Shown here piece by piece: positions 8,996 to 16,800 of a stretch of DNA of 64,000 nucleotides. Source of the stretch: Agrobacterium rosae (GTDB lineage Bacteria; Pseudomonadota; Alphaproteobacteria; Rhizobiales; Rhizobiaceae). The first letter of the stretch is position 1, and every line of letters begins with the position of its first letter. The notes below the pieces were generated by a model. The model did not search any database. It was not told the DNA's origin and was given only the letters and a program-made list of their open reading frames with translations. The position numbers and the translations under genes were made by a program. The stretch covers positions 1 through 64,000 of the forward strand of contig NZ_NXEJ01000012.1 of the NCBI RefSeq assembly GCF_002915175.1, in the 5' to 3' direction.

Positions 8996-10069
8996 ATGGG
9001 AATGGATGATAAAATGGAATTTCTAACTAAGGCTACCGTTCGAATCACGCCCGAAATCCTGTCGCTGATCGCCGAAATCGACGAATTCAAAGGTGCCTGG
9101 CGTGCGATCGGCCGGATCGCGCCTGATCGATTATCCAGCCTCAGGCGTGTCGCCACGATCGAAAGTGTCGGTTCCTCTACACGTATCGAAGGGGCGCGCC
9201 TCACCGACCGCGACGTCGAAAAGCTGTTGGCAAACATTCGCATGGGGTCATTCACAACACGCGACGAGCAAGAGGTCGCCGGCTACGCGGAGGTTATGGA
9301 GACCATTTTCACTGCTTACGAAGCTATCTCGTTTACTGAAAATCATATCCGTCAGCTCCACCGCGACCTTCTTGCGCATTCGATAAAGGATGAGAGGCAT
9401 CGCGGCGCCTACAAAACTCTCTCCAACAATGTGGAAGCGTTTAACGAACAGGGTGAGAGCCTCGGCATCGTTTTCGAAACGGCTTCGCCGTTCGATACGC
9501 CACGTCGTATGGAAGAACTGATCGCTTGGCTGGATGAGCAAGGGCGCGAAAAACGGCTCCATCCACTTTTGGTAGTCGCGATCTTCGTTGTGGTTTTCCT
9601 AGAAATCCATCCGTTCCAAGATGGCAATGGCCGCCTATCACGTGTCCTGACCACCTTGCTGCTCCTGCGGGCCGGTTACGCTTACGTCCCTTACAGCTCG
9701 CTCGAAAGTATCATCGAGCAAAGCAAGGAGAGCTATTACATCTCGCTTCGCCGCACGCAGGGAACGATCCGCAGCGCCGAGCCCGACTGGAACCCCTGGA
9801 TCGAGTTCTTTTTGAGTGCCCTGCATCGGCAAAAGATCCGGCTTGAAAAAAAAATGGAGCGCGAGCGTATTATTCTCGCCGACATGCCGGAATTATCCGT
9901 CACCTTGCTCGAGTTAGCGCGCGAGCATGGGCGGATCACGGTTGCGGAGGCCGCACGTATCACCCATGCAAGCCGTCACACAATCAAGGATCATCTCAAG
10001 GCACTTGTGGATCAAGGGCACCTCGTCCTGCACGGTGCAGGCCGCGGTGCATGGTACGGTCTTTCATGA
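8996..10069 (+). CDS. Fic-domain protein (AMPylase-like) with wHTH
   Basis: A Fic-family protein, 357 aa. Fic enzymes transfer AMP or related groups from nucleotides to target proteins. The catalytic motif HPFQDGNGR is complete at residues 205-213. Near the N-terminus the segment SSTRIEG (residues 60-66) matches the [S/T]xxxE[G/N] inhibitory helix, so this looks like a class II Fic that silences itself in cis. The last ~65 residues form a winged helix (EHGRITVAEAARITHASRHTIKDHLKAL), which may bind DNA. It stands alone at the left edge of a region full of toxin-antitoxin genes. Confidence 0.92.
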   Translation: MGMDDKMEFLTKATVRITPEILSLIAEIDEFKGAWRAIGRIAPDRLSSLRRVATIESVGSSTRIEGARLTDRDVEKLLANIRMGSFTTRDEQEVAGYAEVMETIFTAYEAISFTENHIRQLHRDLLAHSIKDERHRGAYKTLSNNVEAFNEQGESLGIVFETASPFDTPRRMEELIAWLDEQGREKRLHPLLVVAIFVVVFLEIHPFQDGNGRLSRVLTTLLLLRAGYAYVPYSSLESIIEQSKESYYISLRRTQGTIRSAEPDWNPWIEFFLSALHRQKIRLEKKMERERIILADMPELSVTLLELAREHGRITVAEAARITHASRHTIKDHLKALVDQGHLVLHGAGRGAWYGLS

Positions 10070-10360
10070 TGAACCGGATGACACGACCATCTGAATAGGT
10101 TAGCTCTTGATGAGATTCGAACCGTTGAAGAGTAATTTTGGCAGAGTGAAATTTCGATAAAACAGTCATTTAGGTTAAATTGTCGATATTGTATGATTTT
10201 CTAGATTCGACATGTGGCGTCGTCATCCAACCTTTGTCCATGGGTAGCAATCACCCTAGCGAAGTCGATGAGTTGGTGTGTCACATCGAGCTTTTTGCCA
10301 CAGACCATTAATTCTAGGCGCGGTGTCCACATATTGACAGGACGTACTGCTTCGGGCTAA
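10070..10360. other. Intergenic
   Basis: About 290 bases, AT-rich in the first half, with no frame worth calling. It probably contains the promoter of the wHTH-nucleotidyltransferase operon (ATTGACAG near 10332 could be a -35 region). Confidence 0.4.
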
Positions 10361-10388
10361 CTGTCCTCAGTCCTAGGACAGAGGACAG
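10361..10388. promoter_or_regulatory. 28-bp palindromic operator with nested palindrome
   Basis: Arms CTGTCCTC (10361-10368) and GAGGACAG (10381-10388) flank an inner TCCTAGGA. The whole 28-bp block is symmetric apart from one base pair. The right arm also supplies the GAGG ribosome binding sequence for the ATG at 10394, so a bound protein, or the hairpin in the mRNA, would hide the start. This is an expected layout for autoregulation by the wHTH protein encoded next. Confidence 0.7.
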
Positions 10389-10393
10389 TGTTT

Positions 10394-10963
10394 ATGAAGA
10401 GCCAAGATATAGTCGTCCTGCTAAAGCTGGTAAGCCTGCAAGACCAGGAACTCACCAAGGGCATTGATCAGTTGCGATCGGAATCCGTGGGGGGAGACCC
10501 TTATTCTGTTCGGAACCTAGAGGCGCTACTCGGGATCAGCAAGACCGAAATAGCGCAGTCGATCAAGCGCAGTGTCGCATCAGGTATCGCGCGAAAAGAT
10601 AATAGCAAGAACGAGCCTAGGCCAAGCCGAAGGAACCTGTTCGGCTTCATTACCACCGGGCTAAAGTTCGTCTTCCCCGCCCAAGTTGGGCCGATGCAGC
10701 GCGGCGTACCGACCGCCTTCGCCGCACCTATGCTCACGGAACTCCTGATCAGCGGCGGGACGTACAACTACGTTTGGCCCTATGCCAACGGAAGGGAGAT
10801 GGGGCAGGCGGTGGAGCCGCTCTTCAAGACCGTGCCGGACGCAGTACTGAAGGACGACGCACTCTACGAGTACCTTGCGCTGGTCGATGCGATCCGGCTG
10901 GGGAACCAGCGGGAAGTTGGTCTCGCGACCGACCGCCTTAAGTCAAGGATCATGAGCAAATGA
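10394..10963 (+). CDS. Winged-helix protein, probable antitoxin
   Basis: A 189-aa protein with a helix-turn-helix region near residues 30-65 (YSVRNLEALLGISKTEIAQSI) and a C-terminal part without a family I can name (FITTGLKFVFPAQVG, GGTYNYVWPYANGREMG). I start it at ATG 10394, behind GAGG at 10381, rather than at the in-frame GTG 10388, which lies inside the palindrome. Its stop overlaps the start of the nucleotidyltransferase gene by 4 bases (ATGA). By position and fold it resembles the AbiEi-like regulator partner of AbiEii-type toxins. The antitoxin role is inferred. Confidence 0.72.
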   Translation: MKSQDIVVLLKLVSLQDQELTKGIDQLRSESVGGDPYSVRNLEALLGISKTEIAQSIKRSVASGIARKDNSKNEPRPSRRNLFGFITTGLKFVFPAQVGPMQRGVPTAFAAPMLTELLISGGTYNYVWPYANGREMGQAVEPLFKTVPDAVLKDDALYEYLALVDAIRLGNQREVGLATDRLKSRIMSK

Positions 10964-11673
10964 CAGCGATCCGCGCTCAACTGCTGGAAATGATGAGAGC
11001 CGTTGCCTCGGCCCTTGGCGAAGACCTCCGCTCGCGCCTAGTCTTCGTCGGCGGATGTACGACCGCGCTATTCATCACTGATCTGGTCACGCTCGAGGAT
11101 GTGCGTGCCACAGACGACATCGACCTGATCGTTGACCTGGCGGGCCTTCCCGCCTGGGCACAGCTCCAGGAAGAACTTCGACAACGGGGCTTTATGGAGG
11201 CCGCCGACGAGGAGGTGATCTGCCGCATGCGTCTCGGCAAGCTCATGGTTGACTTCATGCCGGATGATTCGGCTATCCTCGGATTTGGAAATCGATGGTA
11301 CGCGGGTGGAATCGAGACGGCACAGCACTACCAGCTCTCAGAAGACCTCGCGATTCGGATCCTGACGCCGCCAATGTTTCTTGCGACGAAGCTCGAGGCC
11401 TATGCCGGAAGGGGAAACGGCGACTTGATCATGAGCCGTGACGCTGAAGACATCCTCCTTATCGTCGACGGCAGGGAGGAACTCCTTGCGGAGGTCACGG
11501 CGGCCGGCAACGACGTTCGAAATTTCATTGCCGGACGATTTTGTGCGCTCCTCGAACAAGGTGACTTCGACGATTTCCTCGACGGCAATATCCGCGGGCC
11601 CATCGGTCGTGTAGAAATCGTCAAGGACAGGTTTGTCTCGATAAGCAATTGTGCGGATGGCACCGCACAATGA
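10960..11673 (+). CDS. Nucleotidyltransferase, AbiEii/DUF6036-like, probable toxin
   Basis: A 237-aa protein of the polymerase-beta nucleotidyltransferase fold. It shows the GG motif (FVGGCTT, residues 29-35), the metal-binding aspartates in TDDIDLIVD (Asp53 and Asp55) and a possible third acid in LMVDFMPDD. Relatives include AbiEii and MenA-type toxins that modify tRNA or other targets using NTPs. It overlaps both neighbours by 4 bases (ATGA at 10960 and at 11670), so it is translationally coupled between a winged-helix gene and a PP2C-like gene. The toxin role is inferred from family and context. Confidence 0.78.
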   Translation: MTAIRAQLLEMMRAVASALGEDLRSRLVFVGGCTTALFITDLVTLEDVRATDDIDLIVDLAGLPAWAQLQEELRQRGFMEAADEEVICRMRLGKLMVDFMPDDSAILGFGNRWYAGGIETAQHYQLSEDLAIRILTPPMFLATKLEAYAGRGNGDLIMSRDAEDILLIVDGREELLAEVTAAGNDVRNFIAGRFCALLEQGDFDDFLDGNIRGPIGRVEIVKDRFVSISNCADGTAQ

Positions 11674-12385
11674 AAATCGAGGCCCGATGGTTGAGCCAAA
11701 AAGGAACGCGCACCGACGACAATCGCGACCATGCAGGGATCGCCGGGAGGCATGGCGAATTCCTCGCTATCGTGGCTGAGGTGCCACGAACGGCTCGAAC
11801 AACGGAGGATATGCACGGGCAATCGTCGAAGCTGTCGTCGACTGGTTTGCCGGAACCGACGATGCGTGGGGCCACGAGCTCATGCAAGCCAAGCTTCGGG
11901 AGATTAATCACACCCTTCGAAACTCGTTTCCGAGGGGGTCCACCAGCATTATCCTCTTTCACCTAAGGGACACGGGCTCCTTTACGGTTCTTCACTCAGG
12001 AGATTGCCTTCTCGGCAAACACGACGGCTAGGTACACTGGCAAGTCACGCCACATACCCTTGCAAACGCCCTGGCGGACATACCTCTCGATGCGATCGCA
12101 AAATCCCCCACGAGGCACCTTCTCACCAAGAGTTTTCGTTCTAGGGAGTTCATGACCCTAGACGTCCTCGCAGAAAAGAAGGCCGGCGGCACGCTTCTTC
12201 TTGCCACCGATGGCTTCTGGGCGGAATTGCCGGAAAGCGAGCAGGAAGCATTCCTTGGTGGCGGCCAGTCAGTTGCTCCAGAAAGAGATGATCGCAGTGT
12301 GCTACGATTACAGCTTTCTGCAGAGGAGCCGACCGAAATCTTGCTGGACGATGGTGGATCGACCAATTTTTATGTGAGGACTTAG
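11670..12385 (+). pseudogene. Broken PP2C-type protein phosphatase
   Basis: A serine/threonine phosphatase-like protein that is third in the operon, starting in the ATGA overlap with the nucleotidyltransferase stop. The first part reads WLSQKGTRTDDNRDHAGIAG and LAIVAEV, then shifts frame near 11778. It continues in the next frame as NNGGYARAIVEAVVDWFAG, INHTLRNSFPRGSTSIILF and VLHSGDCLLG. An in-frame TAG at 12029-12031 interrupts it, after which VHWQVTPHTLANAL and GGTLLLATDGFWAELPESE follow to 12385. The order of short motifs (DDN, GST, SGDC, ATDGFW) is that of the PP2C fold. One frameshift plus one stop mean it is inactive here, although the upstream two genes look intact. Confidence 0.72.
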
Positions 12386-12417
12386 GCGCCCCAGAAGTAA
12401 CCTAGGAGCAGTAAGTC

Positions 12418-12639
12418 ATGGAAGAAGGGACATTTGTGTGCGACACGCTGCCGAATTTTTCAGAGCTCTTGATTGGCTACGACGCAGGGATCCAAGCGAT
12501 CTTCGATAGAATTTTCGCAGCGCCGAGCATTAATCCTTTTCCCAAGCCGGAGTTCTGCGCTGAGCGTCGTCGAGTCGGGCCGGACAGAGAAACAAAAACT
12601 GGCGCATGTCGATGGCAATCCAAGAGATCGAATGCCTAA
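12418..12639 (+). CDS. Small protein of unknown function, possibly truncated
   Basis: A 73-aa frame with a good ribosome binding site (AGGAGCAG, 7 bases before the ATG). It starts MEEGTFVCDTLPNFSELLIG. The first ~45 residues look protein-like, but the tail is rich in Arg and Lys and resembles a frameshifted end. No family is recognised. It lies between the PP2C relic and the oriT relic. Confidence 0.35.
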   Translation: MEEGTFVCDTLPNFSELLIGYDAGIQAIFDRIFAAPSINPFPKPEFCAERRRVGPDRETKTGACRWQSKRSNA

Positions 12640-12704
12640 AACTCGAGCTATGGCATTGTTTATGCTTCGTTCGGGCTTAGCGTACGATTTTCGACTGCTC
12701 TTGT

Positions 12705-12790
12705 TCTGCCCCCCCTACGACGGCCCCGCCAAGGGCCGTGGGCAAGCACGTCGCATCAGCGACGTATAATTGCGCCCTTGGATCCGCTCC
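12705..12790. other. oriT: oriT-like region (conjugative transfer origin)
   Basis: A rhizobial/agrobacterial Q-type transfer origin. The inverted repeat ACGTCGC (12748-12754) and GCGACGT (12759-12765) is followed by ATAATTGCGCCCTTGG, which resembles the nick region of Ti and related plasmids. Next to it is a second hairpin, CGGCCC/GGGCCG (12721-12738). In Ti-type plasmids oriT lies between divergent traA and traCDG. Here the broken traC lies on the expected side, but no traA is seen on the other. The match to known oriT is from memory. Confidence 0.7.
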
Positions 12791-12924
12791 TTCGGAACGG
12801 CGGGATCATCCTCCAAAGTGTCGGCTTTGCCGACGTGCAGATCTGCACATTCCTTCGGACGTGCTTTTGAGGAAATCTTGCAGCGGAACAGACGCCGCAA
12901 GATTTCCAGGGAGATGCGACCGGA

Positions 12925-13181
12925 ATGAAGAAGCCATCATCGAAGATCAGGGAAGAAATCGCCAGATTGCAGGATCAGCTGAGACAAGCAGAAACACGCG
13001 AAGCCGAGCGCATCGGCAGGATCGCGCTGAAGGCCGGTCTCGGTGAGATCAAAGTCTACGCAGCAGAGTTTCAGGCTGCCTCGAGGACTTAGTCAAATGG
13101 TTTCACGGAAGCGAAGGCTTGACCGGGATCAGCGAAACGGGCCGGAGGTTGGACGGATCGCGCCAACACTTGTGCGAATGA
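12925..13181 (+). pseudogene. traC: traC, conjugal transfer protein, frameshifted
   Basis: The N-terminal 50 residues (KKPSSKIREEIARLQDQLRQ, then AETREAERIGRIALKAGLG) match TraC, an accessory DNA-processing protein of Ti-plasmid conjugation that works with the TraA relaxase at oriT. The frame ends at TAG 13090-13092. The expected continuation (LEDLVKWFHGSEG) is found in another frame from about 13080 to TGA at 13179-13181. It sits ~140 bases from oriT in the usual orientation. traD and traG are not found downstream. Confidence 0.78.
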
Positions 13182-13277
13182 TCCGTGCACGGACGGATCA
13201 ATGTAATGAATCGACATTGGTGGTCCGATTCAAAACTCTCGTTGGTCAGCAGAATCCAGATGAGCGATTCTGCCGTC

Positions 13278-13539
13278 ATGATCACGCAGCCCGATCACCT
13301 CTATGTCGAGCGTATTGCGCCGGAAAAGAACATGGCGCGGTTTATGCACTTACTGTTCAGCCGGCTTTGTTCGGCGCGCTATCTCTTGCGCGCTTGGGGC
13401 CGGATTGGCACGCGCGGACGGCAGATGTTGCATCTGTTCGACAACGAGAGCTGGGCTGTCCTTCTCTTCCTCGATGTCCTCCGCGAAAGCGCATGAGGGG
13501 TATCTCCCAAAACGAACTTTGGAAACTTCCAGCATTTGA
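13278..13539 (+). pseudogene. Broken WGR-domain protein
   Basis: A small WGR-domain protein whose sequence is spread over three frames. It begins MITQPDHLYVERIAPEKN, continues YALTVQPALFGALSLAR in another frame, returns for the diagnostic WGRIGTRGRQMLHLFDN, and ends KAHEGYLPKRTLE in the third frame. WGR domains occur in poly(ADP-ribose) polymerases and in small bacterial proteins of uncertain role, often plasmid-borne in rhizobia. At least three frame changes make this a clear relic. Confidence 0.75.
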
Positions 13540-13611
13540 CAGGAGAACCAATGACAAGTCGTCATAAGCTGACACGCATTTTTCTTTTGTAAGAATATCC
13601 GAGGAATTTCC

Positions 13612-13890
13612 ATGACCACAACAAATGAAATCGCCGAAAAGATTGCAGCGGACAACGGCCTGACCAAGGTCCAGGCCAAGGGTATCGTTGAAGCCGTGTT
13701 CCAGGCCATCGCAGATGCAGCAGGCTCCGACGCTGAAACGTCAATTCCAGGCTTCGGGAAATTCAAGGTGAAGGCATCACCTGCGCGCGAGGGCCGCAAT
13801 CCCGCGACCGGGGAGAAGATGACGGTTGCCGCTTCAAAGAAGCTGACCTTTGCGCCTGCTAAGGCGCTCAAGGATGCACTGAACAAGTGA
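13612..13890 (+). CDS. HU-family DNA-binding protein
   Basis: A 92-aa HU/IHF-type nucleoid protein that binds and bends DNA as a dimer. It has the helical dimer body (TTNEIAEKIAADNGLTKVQA), the IPGFGKFKVK strand and the DNA-binding arm around EGRNPATGEKMTV. Length and motif order are those of the family. It is an accessory copy within the island and intact between broken genes. Chromosomal rhizobial genomes also have their own HU, so this may serve the element's DNA. Confidence 0.9.
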   Translation: MTTTNEIAEKIAADNGLTKVQAKGIVEAVFQAIADAAGSDAETSIPGFGKFKVKASPAREGRNPATGEKMTVAASKKLTFAPAKALKDALNK

Positions 13891-13903
13891 TCTCTGGTAG
13901 AGA

Positions 13904-13925
13904 GCCCCGCCTTGGCAAGCGGGGC
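13904..13925 (+). terminator. Candidate terminator after HU gene
   Basis: GCCCCGC and GCGGGGC arms (7 bp) with an 8-base loop, 13 bases past the HU stop. No T run follows, so termination efficiency is uncertain. Confidence 0.5.
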
Positions 13926-14292
13926 ATCCAGTCTCAGTCCCGGTTCGACCAGGACCGGATGAGGGAGAGTCGCGTCACTCAGTGAAGGTGGACCCCACAC
14001 TTATCGGCGTGCTTGCCGATTGGAGCTTGGGTCGCGCCGTGGCTAGACCAGCACGCTCGCCACAGTTGACGAACCTATCAAGGTCGGACCAGGATTTTGA
14101 GGAGTGACATGCGTCAAGTCGACAATGCCTCTACCCCTGTCCGATCATATGCGGGCTGAAGGGACGCCACCGTTGTCATTTCCGATCCGTCCTGTAAACC
14201 GGACGGTAACGATGTGGCGCTGATATGATCGGCGAAGATCATCGCCAAGCAAGCATCGCGGTCAACCGTTTCAAAAGGATCAGGAAACATCC
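13926..14292. other. Intergenic, no supported gene
   Basis: About 370 bases without a credible frame. They presumably hold the promoter of the MNT-HEPN gene. Confidence 0.4.
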
Positions 14293-15210
14293 ATGAGAAC
14301 CAGCCTGGATCATCTGCCTCCCGCAAAGCAGACAGAACTGAAACGGCTGGTCGACATCCTGCATGAAGAGTTCGACGACGCGCTCAAAGGTGCAACCGCC
14401 GACTTCAAGAAAAAAGGCCGCATTCTCAAAATCATCCTCTTCGGCTCCTACGCCCGTGGCACCTACGTCGATGAACCTCACACCAAAAAAGGCTACCGTT
14501 CCGATTACGACATTCTCGTCATCGTTAATAATCGCAAGCTGACCGATGTCACCGCCTACTGGAACAGGGCATTTGACCGGCTGGCGCGCACCGGTGAGAT
14601 CAGTGCACCCGTCAGCGTCATCGTTCATTCCCTGCGTGAGGTGAACACGGAGCTGAAGAAGGGTCGGTACTTCTTCGTCGAAATCCGCCACGACGGCATT
14701 GCGCTTTATGATATCGATGGAGAGCCCTTGGCTGAACCGGAAGCGCTGCCACCGCATGAGGCGTGGCGCATCGCGTGTGAGTATTATTACAACAAATTAC
14801 CTGGTATGAAATCGTTTCTCGATACAGCCCAATATCTGGTTCAGAAGGGTCAGTTCAAACACGCTAGTTTTGAGCTTCATCAAGCGGTGGAACAGGCCTA
14901 CTCGACGCTGCTTTTGATCAAGACCAACTACAGCCCGCCATCCCACAACATCCGGTTTCTGCGCAGTTTGACCGAAGAGTTAGAGCCGGTCCTGATCGAT
15001 GTCTGGCCGCGCAACAACCAGCGCTTTATGGCGTGGTTCAATATCCTCAATGAAGCCTATGTCAAAGCCCGCTATTCGGATCATTACGAGATTACGAAAG
15101 AAGCGCTGGAATGGCTGATCGAGCGCACCCAGGCCCTCGTTGAAGCCGTCGACACGGCAGCATTGCTGCACCTCGAAGCGGTCAAGCCAAAGCACGCGGA
15201 CTCACGATAA
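14293..15210 (+). CDS. Fused MNT-HEPN protein (nucleotidyltransferase plus HEPN)
   Basis: A 305-aa protein joining two domains that are usually separate in MNT/HEPN toxin-antitoxin pairs. The N-terminal half is a minimal nucleotidyltransferase: GSYARG at residues 51-56 and SDYDILVIV from residue 70, with Asp71 and Asp73 as metal ligands. The C-terminal half (about 150-300) is a HEPN helical bundle. Near its end KARYSDHYE (Arg260, His264) resembles the HEPN R-x(n)-H RNase motif, although the spacing of three is short. In two-gene systems the MNT AMPylates and silences the HEPN RNase. Fusion would keep toxin and inhibitor in one chain. Confidence 0.85.
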   Translation: MRTSLDHLPPAKQTELKRLVDILHEEFDDALKGATADFKKKGRILKIILFGSYARGTYVDEPHTKKGYRSDYDILVIVNNRKLTDVTAYWNRAFDRLARTGEISAPVSVIVHSLREVNTELKKGRYFFVEIRHDGIALYDIDGEPLAEPEALPPHEAWRIACEYYYNKLPGMKSFLDTAQYLVQKGQFKHASFELHQAVEQAYSTLLLIKTNYSPPSHNIRFLRSLTEELEPVLIDVWPRNNQRFMAWFNILNEAYVKARYSDHYEITKEALEWLIERTQALVEAVDTAALLHLEAVKPKHADSR

Positions 15211-15903
15211 ACCAGCCGACCCTGCAAAACGTTCATTCGCCCTGCGCTTCGATCTGTTTGGTTATCAGGGGCACTTGAATGGACCCAGACCGACGACGAA
15301 GAGTACCGTTTCATCTCCTCTCATGTGCGCCGGCGAAATCCAAGACAATCGCTTTAGGACTAGCGACGTATTAAGGTGGCAGCAGCGTCGGCTTATTGTG
15401 TCGGGAATTCGGTTTCGAAAGGACCGAGCGCAGGGCAAGCTGCACGAAACGATGATTTTGTCTTTCATCGACGAGCGACGCGCTCAAGAACGACGCCGTC
15501 AGTGGCGGACGATCGCAGGCTCCTCAACCGAGCAGGGATGAGCGACCAGTGCTCATACCGGCAATGTTTCAAGGGAGATCGACTAGACCCACACGCAGGT
15601 GGTTTCCATGCGGAACTGAGGCGGTTGGGGATGCGGACGAAAACTTGGACCGCCAGGACGGGAAAGCGGGAATTCTCGGCGCGGTTGCGCCGGAAAGAGG
15701 CAGCCGCAGGAGCCTTAGCACAGCTCCGCGAAGCGGAAGGCGGAACCGACTGCCGCCCACGCAACCGTTCCGCACGGCAACTGCCATCGTTTCAGCGTGT
15801 TGCAGATTGCCTAGACCCCAAGCAAAAAATGCTTCGAGTATCCAGGTAGCGGAACCCGCTTGTTTAAGGCAAAAAGGGATGCTTGCAACAAAAGGCTCGA
15901 CAG
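15211..15903. other. Gap with duplicated fragment, no intact gene
   Basis: About 690 bases lacking a credible gene. They include a ~223-bp decayed copy (15378-15600) of the region between the 458-aa HTH gene and the RES gene. The rest (15600-15850) is GC-rich and open in several frames but unrecognised. Confidence 0.5.
15378..15600 (+). repeat. Diverged duplicate of 18061-18284 (copy A)
   Basis: It aligns over its full length with copy B, sharing stretches such as GTGTCGGGAATTCGGTTTCG, GGCTCCTCAACCGA and CACACGCAGGT. In copy B this is the 3' end of the 458-aa HTH gene plus the start of the convergent RES gene's 3' end. Copy A is a fragment left by duplication and deletion, with frames broken. 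Confidence 0.85.
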
Positions 15904-16704
15904 ATGACCGGCACATCCGACACGTTGGCTCTCCTCATCGATGGCGACAATGCCTCCCCAAAAATCGTCAGTGGGCTCCTGGCCGAGATCGCCACCTATG
16001 GCACCGCCAGTGTCAAGCGCATCTATGGGGACTGGACCAAGCCCAACCTCAACGGCTGGAAAGAGTGCCTACTGGAGCATTCCATCCAACCGGTCCAGCA
16101 ATTTGCCTACACGACGGGAAAGAATGCCACGGACGGCGCAATGATCATCGATGCGATGGACCTGCTCTATACCGGCCGCTTTTCTGCATTCTGCATCGTT
16201 TCCAGCGATAGCGATTTCGCCAGACTGGCCTCACGTATCCGCGAACAGGGCGTCACCGTCTACGGCTTCGGCGAACGCAAAACCCCGCGCCCCTTCATTA
16301 CTGCTTGCGACAAGTTCGTCTATTTCGACGTGCTCAACGCCAACTCGGTCGAGCCGGAGGCGCCGCGCCACGATCCGCAACCGGCCGCTGTATCGAAAGC
16401 GAAGGAGGCCAAGGCATCCCCCGCCAAGGCGCCAGCAAAACCGAAGCTTGACGCTGCCGCATTGAAGATGCTCGAAAACGCTGTGACCGCGTCGGCCGAT
16501 GAAGACGGTCGGGCCAACCTGGCACGTGTCGGCGCCCATTTGGCGAAACAATCGCCAGACTTCGATGCACGCAACTACGGCTTTGCCCGCCTCACCGACC
16601 TCGTCGAGGCTTCCGGCATCGTCGATGTGGAGAGAAGTGGCGACAGCCCGAAGATTGTCACGGTGCGCATGAAGGGGAAGGCAAGGCCGAAGCCCAACGG
16701 CTAG
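15904..16704 (+). CDS. NYN-domain protein with C-terminal LOTUS-like domain
   Basis: A 266-aa LabA/DUF88-type protein. The NYN domain (residues ~8-145) is a PIN-like nuclease fold. Its acidic residues are Asp13 and Asp15 (LLIDGDNAS), Asp77 and Asp83 (ATDGAMIIDAMD) and Asp102/Asp104 (VSSDSDFARL). A low-complexity Ala/Lys/Pro linker (~160-180) joins a C-terminal OST-HTH/LOTUS-like domain (~182-260, ending in YGFARLTDLVEASGIVDVE), which in other proteins binds RNA. Together these suggest an RNA nuclease. I start at 15904, with AAGG about nine bases upstream, rather than at the earlier in-frame codon. It lies next to toxin genes, but its role is unproven. Confidence 0.85.
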   Translation: MTGTSDTLALLIDGDNASPKIVSGLLAEIATYGTASVKRIYGDWTKPNLNGWKECLLEHSIQPVQQFAYTTGKNATDGAMIIDAMDLLYTGRFSAFCIVSSDSDFARLASRIREQGVTVYGFGERKTPRPFITACDKFVYFDVLNANSVEPEAPRHDPQPAAVSKAKEAKASPAKAPAKPKLDAAALKMLENAVTASADEDGRANLARVGAHLAKQSPDFDARNYGFARLTDLVEASGIVDVERSGDSPKIVTVRMKGKARPKPNG

Positions 16705-16800
16705 GCTCGACCGCCAATGGGATCGCGGCGGCCTATCCGAAATGTCCCGCTCCAAACCACAGGTGTCGCCTTGGTGAAGGCGCTCGCATGAAAAAGATGC

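Noticed and set aside
10394..11673. Classical abiE operon call for the wHTH and nucleotidyltransferase genes
   Set aside because: The fold and order fit, but I do not see enough specific AbiEi/AbiEii sequence to use those names; the gene symbols are left empty.
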